Shown here piece by piece: positions 24,700 through 33,763 of a stretch of 64,000 nt of DNA (the first letter of the stretch is position 1; every line of letters begins with the position of its first letter). The DNA is from Actinomadura nitritigenes (GTDB lineage: Bacteria; Actinomycetota; Actinomycetes; Streptosporangiales; Streptosporangiaceae). The stretch covers positions 1-64,000 of the forward strand of contig NZ_JAGEOK010000029.1 in the NCBI RefSeq assembly GCF_017573545.1. Direction: 5' to 3'. The position numbers were made by a program, and so were the translations under genes. The notes under the pieces are model-generated. The model ran no database searches. It was not told the origin of the DNA and saw only the letters and a list, made by a program, of their open reading frames with translations.

Positions 24700-24711
24700 G
24701 TCACTAGTGAC
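24700..24711. promoter_or_regulatory. 12-bp palindrome upstream of the hydrolase
   Basis: GTCACTAGTGAC is fully palindromic and lies 31-42 bp before the hydrolase start; TTACTCAC and CTCGTCAC flank it. The TACTCAC element recalls the palindrome at 8178-8194. A TetR-type operator is plausible. Confidence 0.45.
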
Positions 24712-24764
24712 GCTCGTCACGCGCGCCGCCGCGCACGGGCGGGGACGGCAAGGGGCGGTGGGGG

Positions 24765-25295
24765 TCAGCCCGGCGCGACCTCGGCGGGGCGGCGGTGCTC
24801 CAGCGCGTTGCGCAGCTGGGCCCGGCCCCGGTGGATGCGGGAGCGGACGGTGCCGAGCTTCACCCCGAGGGACGCGGCGATCTCCTCGTAGGTGAGGCCC
24901 TCGATGTCGCACAGCACGACGGCGGCGCGGTACTCGGGGGCGAGGCCGTCCAGGGCCTTCTGGATGTCGGCGTCGAGGTGGCGCTCGTCGTAGGACTGGG
25001 CGGGGCTCGGCTCGCGGCCCTGGAGCCGCTCGGCGGCGTCGTCGGCGAGCGCGTCGAAGCGGATGCGCTGCTTGCGGCGGGCGCGGTCGAGGAAGAGGTT
25101 GGTGGTGATGCGGTGCAGCCAGCCCTCGAACGTGCCGGGGCTGTAGGACGACAGCGAGCGGAAGACCCGGATGAAGACGTCCTGGGTCAGGTCCTCGGCG
25201 TCGTGCCGGTTGCCCGTAAGGCGGTACGCCAGCCGGAACACCCTTGTGGAGTGCTCGGTGACGATCTCCTCCCACGTCGGAGGAGTCCACGCCAT
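24765..25295 (-). CDS. sigE: SigE-like ECF sigma factor
   Basis: The 176-residue form from ATG 25295 begins [20 protein letters not shown] and contains [20 protein letters not shown] (region 2) and [20 protein letters not shown] with [20 protein letters not shown] (region 4). This matches the actinobacterial SigE-type envelope-stress factors. Upstream in-frame GTG codons (from about 25316) could extend it by a few residues. The usual neighbours, anti-sigma factor and HtrA protease, are absent here; the downstream gene is a hydrolase. The absence of a linked anti-sigma gene is unusual. Confidence 0.87.
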   Translation of the reverse strand: MAWTPPTWEEIVTEHSTRVFRLAYRLTGNRHDAEDLTQDVFIRVFRSLSSYSPGTFEGWLHRITTNLFLDRARRKQRIRFDALADDAAERLQGREPSPAQSYDERHLDADIQKALDGLAPEYRAAVVLCDIEGLTYEEIAASLGVKLGTVRSRIHRGRAQLRNALEHRRPAEVAPG

Positions 25296-25472
25296 CGTGC
25301 CTGCGCTCACCACGACCCCCGTCTGATACGAAATCGTTACGGCCAAGCATGCCGGTACCCAGATAAGACCGGTGTAAGAAGCTTCCGGCGTGGCCGGATC
25401 CGGCGGTCCGGCGATCCTGCCCTTCACCTGGGGATCATCGCCCGGACACCCGCGGGCTCTACGGTCCCGGCT

Positions 25473-26774
25473 GTGACAGATCGCTCATTTCCTTACCGGA
25501 CGCTCATCGCCGGCCTCGCCCTCGCGGCCGGCCCCGCCGCCCTGCTCGCCCCCGGGACCGCGCTCGCCGCGTCCCACCCGTCCTACGGGAGCGCGACGCT
25601 CCCGCGGATCCCGCTCGCGCGGTTCCAGAACGGGCTGCTGCCGGGCAGCGTCGCCGACGACCACGGGGTGGCGCTCGGCGGGATCGGCAGCGACCTGTTC
25701 CACGAGCAGGGCGCCCCGCGCGACGAGTTCTGGGCGATCACCGACCGCGGCCCGAACGGCACGGTCACGGTGGACGGCGGGGACCGCGTGACGTTCCCCG
25801 TCCCCTCGTTCGACCCGACGATCGTGAAGCTGCGGGTCCGCAAGGGCACGATCGAGATCACCCGGGCGCTGCCGATCACGAACGCGCAGGGCCGCCCGGT
25901 GACGGGACTGCCGAACGTCGAGGGCCGCGAGTCGGCGCCGTACACCGTCGACGGGAGGACGCGGCTGGCCTACGACGCCGACGGCATCGACTCCGAGGGG
26001 CTCGTCCGGACGAGGGACGGCGACTTCTGGGTGGCGGAGGAGTACGGCCCGTCACTGCTGCACCTGGACCGCCGCGGACGCGTCGTCGAGCGGTACGTCC
26101 CGCAAGGGTGGACCGGGAAGCCCGGTTACCCAGTGAAAGCGGTGCTGCCGTCAATCCTGAACAAGAGGACCGAGAACCGTGGCTTCGAGGGCCTGACCGT
26201 ATCTCCGGACGGTAAGTCCCTGTACGTCGCGGTGCAGAGCCCGCTGTCGAATCCGGACAAGAACGCCTCCAAGAAGTCGCGGATCGCCCGCGTGTTCCGG
26301 TTCGACCTCCGGAAGGGGAGCGTGACCGGCGAGTACGCGTACCGGTTCGAGGACGTGTGCGCGTTCGACCCGTCCGGCTGCGGCGACCAGAAGGAGATGA
26401 AGATCTCCGCGCTGACCGCCGTGAACGACCACGAGCTGCTGGTGGACGAGCGGACCGACAACGTCGCGCGGATCTACCGGGTCGACCTGCGCAAGGCCAC
26501 CGACATCCTCGGCATGCGCTGGGACGACGAGCGGACGACGCCGTCCCTGGAGCAGTCCGAGTCGGGCATCGCGCCGCTGCCGAAGACCCTGGCCGCGGAC
26601 CTCGGGAAGGTCGCGGGCATCCCCGGCAAGATCGAGGGCGTGGCGCTCGCCGACCGCCGCACGCTGGCGGTCGTCAACGACAACGACTTCGGGCTCGGCA
26701 CGTTCGGCCCGGACGGCCGGCTGGTCGACAGCGGCGTCCCGACGAAGCTGACCTACGTCCCGCTGCCGCGCTGA
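25473..26774 (+). CDS. Secreted esterase-like/phytase-like beta-propeller protein
   Basis: The 433-residue precursor starts at GTG, has a signal peptide ([22 protein letters not shown]) and then matches the phytase-like/esterase-like domain found in many actinobacterial secreted proteins: [73 protein letters not shown] and [20 protein letters not shown]. The repeats of acidic loops suggest a calcium-rich propeller. The true substrate is unknown; phytase activity should not be assumed from the name. Confidence 0.83.
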   Translation: MTDRSFPYRTLIAGLALAAGPAALLAPGTALAASHPSYGSATLPRIPLARFQNGLLPGSVADDHGVALGGIGSDLFHEQGAPRDEFWAITDRGPNGTVTVDGGDRVTFPVPSFDPTIVKLRVRKGTIEITRALPITNAQGRPVTGLPNVEGRESAPYTVDGRTRLAYDADGIDSEGLVRTRDGDFWVAEEYGPSLLHLDRRGRVVERYVPQGWTGKPGYPVKAVLPSILNKRTENRGFEGLTVSPDGKSLYVAVQSPLSNPDKNASKKSRIARVFRFDLRKGSVTGEYAYRFEDVCAFDPSGCGDQKEMKISALTAVNDHELLVDERTDNVARIYRVDLRKATDILGMRWDDERTTPSLEQSESGIAPLPKTLAADLGKVAGIPGKIEGVALADRRTLAVVNDNDFGLGTFGPDGRLVDSGVPTKLTYVPLPR

Positions 26775-26780
26775 CCGGAC

Positions 26781-26852
26781 GCGCCGGGCGGACCGCCGAG
26801 CGGACCCCTGAGCGGACCGCTGAGGGCACGCGCCGGGCGGACCGCTGAGGGG
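26781..26852. repeat. Degenerate 12-bp tandem repeats
   Basis: Four copies of a GCGGACCGCTGA-like unit occur between the phytase-like gene and the acyl-CoA synthetase; the block GCGCCGGGCGGACCG occurs twice (near 26781 and 26831). No coding or terminator role is apparent. Confidence 0.5.
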
Positions 26853-26967
26853 GCGCGCGCCGTGTGACCGAACTCATTGGACTCGATGACAACAGCCATT
26901 GAGCCGATCGCGGGTCGCCGAGGATGATCGGAGGCGTCCCACCCACCCCGACATCCGAGGACGTGGC

Positions 26968-28542
26968 ATGGCGCGCAGCTACAACCTGGCCGATCTGCTC
27001 GAGATCCTGGCGGAGGCGGGGCCCGAGCGCCCCGCCCTCGTCGCCGGCGGCGAGCGGCGCACGTACGCGCAGCTCGACGAGCGGGCGAGCAGGGTCGGCC
27101 ACCATCTCGCCGCCGCGGGCGTCCAGGCCGGGGAGCACGTCGCGATCCTCGCCTACAACCGGGCGGAGTGGGTCGAGGCGATGATCGGCGCGTTCAAGAT
27201 CCGCGCGGTGCCGATCCCGGTGAACTACCGGTACGTCGCCGGGGAGCTGCACCACGTCCTGTCCGACTCCGACTCCGTCGCGCTCATCGGGGAGCGGTCG
27301 CTGCTGGAGAAGGTGGAGGAGATCCGCGGCGACCTGCCGAAGCTGCGGCACGTCGTCGTCCTGGAGGACGGCTCGTCCGCGGACATCCCGGACGCCGTCG
27401 GGTACGAGGGGGCGCTCGCGGCCGCCGCGTCCGGCAACGACTTCCCGGAGCGCTCCAGCGACGACCGCTACATCATGTACACCGGCGGCACCACCGGCTA
27501 CCCCAAGGGCGTCGAGTGGCGCTGCGAGGACATCTTCTTCGGCGCGCTCGGCGGCGGCAACGTCCTCGGCGACCCCATCACCAGCCCCGAGGCGATCGCC
27601 GCGAACGCCGAGCAGCCGCCGATGGCCGTGCTCGACTGCGCGCCCGTCATGCACGGCGCCGGCCAGTGGGTCGCGTTCATGGGCCTGTTCAGCGGGGCGA
27701 AGGTCGTCCTCTACACCGACCACGCCTTCGACGCCGGGACGGCGCTGACGCTCCTCGCCGAGGAGCAGGCGAACGTGATGATGCTGGTCGGGGACGTGAT
27801 GGCCCGCCCGGTCGCCAAGGCCGTCGCGACCGGGGCGTACGACACGTCGTCGCTGATGGCGATCGCGTCCGGCGGCGCGCCGCTGACCGAGGGCGCGAAG
27901 GCGGCCCTGCGCGAGCACCTGCCGACCATCATGTTCCTGGACAACTACGGCGCGTCCGAGACCGGCGCGTGCGGGCCGTCGGTGGACGCGAAGGAGGGCA
28001 CCGCCAGGTTCATGATGCGGCCCGGCATCACCGTCCTGGACGACGACCTGAAGGTGGTCGGGCCCGGCCAGATCGGCAGGCTCGCGCGCAGCGGCCACAT
28101 CCCGATCGGCTACTACAACGACCCGGCGAAGACCGCGTCGACGTTCTTCACCGACGCCGACGGCACCCGCTGGTCGATCCCCGGCGACTTCGCGAGCCTG
28201 GAGGAGGACGGCACGATCACGCTGCTCGGCCGCGGCTCCCTCATGATCAACACCGGTGGCGAGAAGGTCTACCCGGAGGAGGTCGAGGTCGCGCTGAAGG
28301 ACCACCCGGACGTGGAGGACGCGGTCGTCGTGGGCCTGCCGGACGAGCGGTTCGGGCAGCGCGTCGCGGCCGTCGTCGCACCGCGCCCCGGCGCGACGGT
28401 CACGCTGGAAGGGCTGACCGAGCACTGCCGCGGCCGCCTCGCCGGCTACAAGCTGCCCCGCGAGGTGAAGGTGGTCGGCGAGGTGCAGCGCACCGCCGTC
28501 GGGAAGTCCGACTACAAGTGGGCCAGGTCCGTCTTCGCCTGA
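26968..28542 (+). CDS. Acyl-CoA synthetase (AMP-binding, FadD type)
   Basis: The 524-residue enzyme activates a carboxylic acid through an acyl-adenylate to the CoA thioester. Motifs in order are YIMYTGGTTGYPKGVEWR (P-loop, about 169-186), DNYGASETGACG, WSIPGDFASLEEDG with the Asp of the hinge region, and LLGRGSLMINTGGEKVYPEE with the C-terminal K in RTAVGKSDYKW near the end. It resembles actinobacterial acyl-CoA synthetases of fatty-acid or steroid side-chain catabolism. It appears monocistronic, and the chain-length preference is unknown. Confidence 0.88.
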   Translation: MARSYNLADLLEILAEAGPERPALVAGGERRTYAQLDERASRVGHHLAAAGVQAGEHVAILAYNRAEWVEAMIGAFKIRAVPIPVNYRYVAGELHHVLSDSDSVALIGERSLLEKVEEIRGDLPKLRHVVVLEDGSSADIPDAVGYEGALAAAASGNDFPERSSDDRYIMYTGGTTGYPKGVEWRCEDIFFGALGGGNVLGDPITSPEAIAANAEQPPMAVLDCAPVMHGAGQWVAFMGLFSGAKVVLYTDHAFDAGTALTLLAEEQANVMMLVGDVMARPVAKAVATGAYDTSSLMAIASGGAPLTEGAKAALREHLPTIMFLDNYGASETGACGPSVDAKEGTARFMMRPGITVLDDDLKVVGPGQIGRLARSGHIPIGYYNDPAKTASTFFTDADGTRWSIPGDFASLEEDGTITLLGRGSLMINTGGEKVYPEEVEVALKDHPDVEDAVVVGLPDERFGQRVAAVVAPRPGATVTLEGLTEHCRGRLAGYKLPREVKVVGEVQRTAVGKSDYKWARSVFA

Positions 28543-28653
28543 TCCGCGCCGGTCGCGGCCGGCCGCCGCAACCAGCGACGCGCCGGAAAGCGGTCAAGAA
28601 AGAATTGATGGCGCGGGGGCGTGCGGCGCCGGTTCCGGGCGCATAACGACCCC

Positions 28654-30300
28654 ATGGACGGGGACCGGCCGAGACCGCTCGCGCGGCGGTACCGGCTGCT
28701 CTCCGTGGTCGGCCGCGGCGGCATGGGCACCGTCTGGCGCGCCTACGACGAGATGCTGGACCGGGACGTGGCGGTCAAGGAGGTCCGCCTGCCCGGCCGC
28801 ATCACCGAGGCCGAGCGCCGGGCGCTGTGCCGGCGGCTGCTCGCCGAGGCGCGGGCGACCGCCGCGCTCCGCCATCCCGGCGTCGCCGCCGTCCACGACG
28901 TCCTCGTCGAGGACGGCCGCCCGTGGATCGTGATGGAGTTCCTGCCGTCGTGCTCGCTGAACCGTCTGATCGGCGAGGGCGGCCCGCTCGGCGTGCGGCG
29001 GACGGCGCGGATCGGCGCGGCGGTGCTGTCGGTGCTGCGCGCCGCGCACGAGGCGGGCATCCTGCACCGCGACGTGAAGCCGAGCAACGTCCTGGTCTGC
29101 GACGACGGCCGGGTCCTGCTCACCGACTTCGGGCTGGCGCTGCACACCGACCGGGGCCGCGGCGCCGACGGGACGCTGCAGGCCGAGACGATGGCGGCGG
29201 GCATCGAGGGGTCGCCCGCCTACCTCGCGCCGGAACGGGTGCACGGGCTGCCGAGCGTCGAGGCGTCCGACCTGTGGTCGCTCGGCGTGACGCTCTACAC
29301 CGCCGTCGAGGGGTTCTCGCCGTTCCTGCGCTGCCACGCGCTCGCGTCGATGGTCGCGGTGCTGCTCGGCGACCACCCGCGGCCCGTCCGCGCGGGGGCG
29401 CTCACCCCGGTCATCGAGGGGCTGCTGCGGGAGCGGCCCGAGGACCGGCTGTCCGCCGAGGCGGCGGCCCGGATGCTCCAGGAGATCGCGGACGCCGAAC
29501 CGGCGGGCGCGACGGCCGCCTTCCTGGCCCCCGTCCCGAAGCCGGGCCGGCCGGCGCCGGCGCCGTCCCGGCCCGGCGGGCGCCCGGCCGGCGTGGACGG
29601 CCGGGGCGGCGTGGACGGCTGGGACGATGCGGACGGCGGGGTGCGCGCCCGGCGGGCGCTGCGGGTCCCGGTGCCGGTCGGGCGGCGGCTGCGGCCCGGT
29701 GCCGTGCTGAGCGTCGCGCTCCTCGCGGTCGTGGCCGCGGGGGTCGGGACGTGGACGGCCCGGTGGAACTCCGTCGGGAAGAGCGACTCGGTGGCGCTGC
29801 GTCCGGCCGCGGGCGTCGAGGCGAAGATGGTGAAGTACACCGAGGAGGGCGCCTACTCGGTGCGCGTTCCGGCCGGCTGGCAGAGCGAGCGGCGCGACGA
29901 CGTCATGGAGTGGGAGGACGAGGCCACCGGGCGGGGGCTGCGCATCTCCCCGGCGACGGGCGAGCCGCTGGACGGGCTGCGCGCGGCCGAGCGGCGGGCC
30001 GAGGCGAGGCACCTGTATCCCGGGTACCGCCGGCTGCGGCTGGAGGCCGCGCCGGAACTCGGCGACGGCGCCGCGGAATGGGAGTTCGTCTGGAACGGCG
30101 GCGGACATAGCGGCGCACAAGGCGGTGGGCAGGGCGGGAGACAGGGCGGCGGGCAAGGCGGGGGACAGGGCGGGGAGCACGTGCTGTGCAGCCGCGCCGC
30201 CGGATACGAGTTCTGCTTCCACGCGCCCGAACCGCACTGGACGCCGGCGCAGCGGCTCTACGACCGCGTCTTCAGAACGTTCAGGCCGCCGAAGGGCTAG
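28654..30300 (+). CDS. Membrane Ser/Thr protein kinase (PknB-like)
   Basis: The 548-residue protein has an N-terminal Hanks kinase: GRGGMGTVWRAYDE (P-loop), VAVKEV (Lys42), HRDVKPSN near 137 and DFGLAL near 159, then YLAPERVHG. A Pro/Gly-rich linker leads to one membrane helix (LSVALLAVVAAGVGTW, about 352-367) and an exported C-terminal domain with no PASTA repeats. That domain contains a Gly/Gln-rich insert (about 484-509, GGGQGG units) before a CSRAAGYEFCF segment. The ATG at 28654 is preferred; GTG 28621 is possible. Its stop shares CTAG with the convergent rho gene. Confidence 0.88.
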   Translation: MDGDRPRPLARRYRLLSVVGRGGMGTVWRAYDEMLDRDVAVKEVRLPGRITEAERRALCRRLLAEARATAALRHPGVAAVHDVLVEDGRPWIVMEFLPSCSLNRLIGEGGPLGVRRTARIGAAVLSVLRAAHEAGILHRDVKPSNVLVCDDGRVLLTDFGLALHTDRGRGADGTLQAETMAAGIEGSPAYLAPERVHGLPSVEASDLWSLGVTLYTAVEGFSPFLRCHALASMVAVLLGDHPRPVRAGALTPVIEGLLRERPEDRLSAEAAARMLQEIADAEPAGATAAFLAPVPKPGRPAPAPSRPGGRPAGVDGRGGVDGWDDADGGVRARRALRVPVPVGRRLRPGAVLSVALLAVVAAGVGTWTARWNSVGKSDSVALRPAAGVEAKMVKYTEEGAYSVRVPAGWQSERRDDVMEWEDEATGRGLRISPATGEPLDGLRAAERRAEARHLYPGYRRLRLEAAPELGDGAAEWEFVWNGGGHSGAQGGGQGGRQGGGQGGGQGGEHVLCSRAAGYEFCFHAPEPHWTPAQRLYDRVFRTFRPPKG

Positions 30301-31517
30301 AGGCTCTTCTGGAGGCGGAGCAGGAACTCGGCGTTCGACGAGGTGCCCTTCATCTTCTCCAGCAGCTGCTCGATCGCCTGCTGCCTCTCCAGGCCCTGCA
30401 GGGCGCGGCGCAGCCGCCAGGTGAGCGCGAGCTCCTCGGGCGACATCAGCAGCTCGTCGCGGCGGGTGCCGGACGCCTCGATGTCGACGGCGGGGAACAC
30501 CCGCCGGTCCGCGAGGCCCCGGTCGAGCTTCAGCTCCATGTTGCCGGTGCCCTTGTACTCCTCGAAGAACACGTCGTCCATCCGGGAGCCGGTCTCCACC
30601 AGCGCTGTCGCGAGGATGGTCAGCGACCCGCCGTTCTCGATGTTGCGGGCGGCGCCGAAGAACTTCTTGGGCGGGTAGATCGCGGTGGTCGCGACGCCGC
30701 CGGCGAGGATGCGGCTGCTGGACGGCGCGGCGAGGTTGTAGGCGCGGCCCAGCCGGGTGATCGAGTCGAGCAGCATCACCACGTCGTGGCCCTGCTCGAC
30801 GAGCCGCTTGGCGCGCTCGACGGCCAGCTCGGCGAGGGCGGTGTGCTCCTGCGCGGGCCGGTCGAACGTCGAGTGGATCACCTCGCCGCGGACCGTCCGC
30901 TGCATGTCGGTGACCTCTTCGGGGCGCTCGTCGATGAGCACCACCATGAGGTGCACCTCGGGGTTGTTCGTGCTGATGGCGTGCGCGAGGGCCTGCAGCA
31001 CCATCGTCTTGCCGACCTTCGGCGGCGACACGATCAGACCGCGCTGCCCCTTGCCGATCGGCGCCACCAGGTCGATGACGCGGGTCGCGAGGGGGCCGGT
31101 GTCGAGGCGCAGCCGCTCGTCCGGGAACAGCGGGGTCAGCTTGGCGAACTCGGGGCGGCCGGCGGCCTGCTCGGGCGGCAGCCCGTTCACCGACTCGACG
31201 GTGGCGAGCGCGCCGAACTTCTCCCGGCCGCTCTTCGGCGGGCGGGCGGTGCCGGCGATGGCGTCGCCGGGCCGCAGGTCGTACGTCTTGACCTGTGCGA
31301 GCGACACGTGCACGTCGTCGTTGCCCGGCAGGTAGCCGGACGTGCGGACGAACGCGTGCTTGTCCTGGACGGAGAGGATGCCGTGGAACGGCACGGCCGG
31401 CTGGTCGTCGGCGGCGGGCCGCCTCGCCTGCTGCTGCGCGCCCTTGCGCGCGGCCGGGACGGCGTGCGCCCGGCTCTCGGCGGGGCGGCGCTCCGAAGTC
31501 AGAGTGGGAGTGGACAT
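30297..31517 (-). CDS. rho: Compact transcription termination factor Rho paralogue
   Basis: The 406-residue protein has the cold-shock-like RNA-binding domain (FHGILSVQDKHAFVRTSGYL, DDVHVSLAQV) and RecA-type ATPase: Walker A VSPPKVGKTM (about 164-172), DERPEEVTDMQR, Walker B VVMLLDSITRLGRAYN (247-261) and the R-loop/GTGNMELKLDR region. It lacks the long basic N-terminal extension and Rho_N SAP-like domain normal for actinobacterial Rho (about 600-700 residues). The Q-loop region reads GGVATTAIYPPKKFF where relatives usually have GGVDSTALYPPKR. It is probably a second Rho rather than the housekeeping copy; that is inference. Confidence 0.85.
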   Translation of the reverse strand: MSTPTLTSERRPAESRAHAVPAARKGAQQQARRPAADDQPAVPFHGILSVQDKHAFVRTSGYLPGNDDVHVSLAQVKTYDLRPGDAIAGTARPPKSGREKFGALATVESVNGLPPEQAAGRPEFAKLTPLFPDERLRLDTGPLATRVIDLVAPIGKGQRGLIVSPPKVGKTMVLQALAHAISTNNPEVHLMVVLIDERPEEVTDMQRTVRGEVIHSTFDRPAQEHTALAELAVERAKRLVEQGHDVVMLLDSITRLGRAYNLAAPSSSRILAGGVATTAIYPPKKFFGAARNIENGGSLTILATALVETGSRMDDVFFEEYKGTGNMELKLDRGLADRRVFPAVDIEASGTRRDELLMSPEELALTWRLRRALQGLERQQAIEQLLEKMKGTSSNAEFLLRLQKSL

Positions 31518-31950
31518 ACGGGTCCCTTCTCAGGGCGGCGCGGTGAACGCCGCGCCCCCTGGAGTCGAATCCCGCGTACGGCGGCGGAACCCGCGGCGCG
31601 TACGCGAGGAGAATGCGAGAAATGCAGCTCGGTTCACCGGGCTGACGTCGGCTCCCTTGTGCGACGGTCCGGGACGCTCGTCGGCGCGTCCGGACGGGGG
31701 ATCACCGGGCGCTCAGATGGCCCGGGCGGGGAAGAAGTGCGCCTCAACCGCGGATCGCGGGAAATCAAAGGCGCTGCCTCGACATTACAGCACCGGAGGC
31801 CGTCTGTGCATTCCCCAAGGTCATCGATGTGGTCCTTCTCCTCGGGCGGCGCCGTGTCGCACGGGGCCGCCACGGCGGACACGGCCGGTGCGGGCCGCAG
31901 GGCGGATCCGCCGGCGGGCCGGCCGGCGGATCACCTGGCGGGGCGGCGGG
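31518..31950. other. Leader/intergenic region upstream of rho
   Basis: This 433-bp stretch separates two leftward genes. I find no convincing gene: the open frames present have no ribosome site or family resemblance. It should hold the rho promoter and a long 5' leader. On the minus strand around 31780-31800 TGTAATGT occurs in a less GC-rich segment and could be a -10 region, giving a leader of more than 250 bases, which would be consistent with Rho-leader autoregulation. Confidence 0.4.
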
Positions 31951-32754
31951 TCAGCTGGCGGGGCGGCGGGCGCGGGGCAGGGTCAGGGACGACAGCGGGC
32001 GCGTCTGGAGCAGCCAGAGGGCGCCCTCGCGGTCGAACCCGAACTCGATCTCCTGCGGGCCGCCGAACAGGGCCGCCGCGCGCGCGGCCAGCTTGACCAG
32101 TGCCCGGAGCTGCGGCGGGGAGAGCGGCTCCCCGTCCGGCGCGCCGGTGTCGCGTTTCGTGCTCACGACCTTGCCGCGCCGGTTGAGCGCGTAGGTCGTG
32201 GCGGCCTGGTTGTCGCGGAGCGCGCGCGGGCCGCCCGGCGCGGCGGAGACGATCACCCGTTCGGTGCCGCTCTCCAGCGGGTCGGCGCCGAACAGCATGC
32301 CGCCCGTCACCAGTTCCAGCTGCGGCTGGACGAGGATCGCGGCGGTCGCGGGCCCGGTGGCGGAGGCCGCCACGCCCTTCACGGCCTTGAGGAACTCCGG
32401 CCAGCCCTTGACGTCCAGGGCGGACACGTACCGGCCCGGGGCGCCCTCCTCGTGCGTGGACGAGGACCGGACCGCGAGGGCTCGGGCGCCGTTCCCGCTG
32501 AGGCGGGCCCATGCCTTCCGCAGCTCGCCGGTGTTCCGGTAGCCCTCGCCGCGCGGGAAGCACTGCACGGGGATCACGAAGCCGGGCGGCACCGGCAGCC
32601 CGTGGCGCGCCGCGCGCGAGAGGTCGGACGCCTTCGCGCCGGCCATGTCGGGGGCGGCTGCCAGGGGGTCGTCCAGGTTGATCGTCCAGAAGGCGTGCGC
32701 GCTCTGCTGCACCACGAGCTCCGTTTCGGGTCGGAGTGACCCTTCATGTTCCAT
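31951..32754 (-). CDS. Stand-alone PEP/pyruvate-binding (PPDK N-terminal) domain protein
   Basis: The 267-residue protein corresponds to the N-terminal ATP-grasp domain of PEP synthase, pyruvate phosphate dikinase and rifampin phosphotransferase: LDDPLAAAPDMAGAKASDLS, GLPVPPGFVIPV, LAVRSSSTHEEGAPGRYVSA and a C-terminal QEIEFGFDREGALWLLQTRP. The swivelling phosphohistidine domain and PEP-binding domain are missing and are not encoded nearby. It may bind a nucleotide and substrate or work with partners in trans. Function is unknown. Confidence 0.78.
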   Translation of the reverse strand: MEHEGSLRPETELVVQQSAHAFWTINLDDPLAAAPDMAGAKASDLSRAARHGLPVPPGFVIPVQCFPRGEGYRNTGELRKAWARLSGNGARALAVRSSSTHEEGAPGRYVSALDVKGWPEFLKAVKGVAASATGPATAAILVQPQLELVTGGMLFGADPLESGTERVIVSAAPGGPRALRDNQAATTYALNRRGKVVSTKRDTGAPDGEPLSPPQLRALVKLAARAAALFGGPQEIEFGFDREGALWLLQTRPLSSLTLPRARRPAS

Positions 32755-32913
32755 AATCCGGCGGGCATCGCAAGAATTCCTCCCTCACGCGGGGTGTTCC
32801 TAATCCATCCGGAAGGAGTATCCGCGGGGCGCCTCCGTCGTCCTCGGGGCGGAGGGGCGCCCGCCGCGCCGGGTCCGTACGATGATGCCGCTGGTGGAGC
32901 GGTAGGGAGGACC

Positions 32914-33675
32914 ATGGGCGGCGGGTTGCGGTGCGAGGTCGCGGGCGGGGTGGGGACGATCACCATCGACCGCCCGGAGAAGCGGAACGCCATGTCGGCG
33001 GACATGTGGCGGGCCCTGCCCGGCATCCTGGACGGCCTGGAGGGCGACTCCGGCGTCCGGGTCGTGGTGCTGACCGGCGCGGGCGGGAACTTCTGCGCCG
33101 GCGCCGACATCGCGGAGCTGACCGACATCCACCGGGACGACGACTCGCACCTGTCGACGGTCGCCGAGCGCGCCCTCGCCGCGTTCCCGAAGCCGACGCT
33201 GGCCGCGATCGAGGGGTTCTGCGTCGGCGGCGGCTGCCAGCTCGCGGCGGCGTGCGACCTGCGGTTCGCGGCGCCGGGCGCCCGGTTCGGGATCACCCCC
33301 GCCAAGCTCGGCATCGTCTACCCGGCCGCGGCGACGGCCCGGCTCGTCCGCCTCGTCGGCCCGTCCGCCGCGAAGTACCTGCTGTACTCGGCCGATCTCG
33401 TCGACGCCGACCACGCGCTGCGGATCGGGCTGCTGAACGAGATCGCCGCCGACCTCCCGGCGCGGGTCGCGGCCTTCGCCGAGACCCTCGCGTCCCGCTC
33501 GCTGCTGACCCAGCAGGCGACCAAGGACATCGTGGACGCCATCGCCGCGGACGGCCCGGTCGAGGAGAAGGCCCGGGGGTGGCTGGAGGAGGTCGCGGCG
33601 CGCGGCGAGGTCGCCGAGGGCATCGCGGCTTTCCTCGAACGCCGCCCGCCCCGCTTCACCTGGACCGCGAACTAG
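32914..33675 (+). CDS. Enoyl-CoA hydratase/isomerase family protein
   Basis: The 253-residue crotonase-fold enzyme has ITIDRPEKRNAMSADMWRAL, GAGGNFCAGADIAEL (oxyanion loop) and IEGFCVGGGCQLAAACDLRF with the second oxyanion-hole glycine, followed by FGITPAKLGIVYPAAATARL with the catalytic Glu position of true hydratases occupied by non-acidic residues around TPAKLG, so isomerase or another crotonase activity is possible. AGGGAGG precedes the ATG at 32914. It is monocistronic and acts on an acyl-CoA in the cytoplasm. Confidence 0.86.
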   Translation: MGGGLRCEVAGGVGTITIDRPEKRNAMSADMWRALPGILDGLEGDSGVRVVVLTGAGGNFCAGADIAELTDIHRDDDSHLSTVAERALAAFPKPTLAAIEGFCVGGGCQLAAACDLRFAAPGARFGITPAKLGIVYPAAATARLVRLVGPSAAKYLLYSADLVDADHALRIGLLNEIAADLPARVAAFAETLASRSLLTQQATKDIVDAIAADGPVEEKARGWLEEVAARGEVAEGIAAFLERRPPRFTWTAN

Positions 33676-33763
33676 ATCGCCCGGGCCCGGTCACGTAGCG
33701 AGCCGCCAGGCGAGCGAAGTGGACCGCCGGGCGAGCGAAATGAACCGGGACTTTGAAACACGG

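Noticed and set aside
31634-31882. 82-codon minus-strand frame upstream of rho
   Set aside because: No ribosome site, no hydrophobic or domain pattern, and Pro/Arg-rich composition typical of chance frames.
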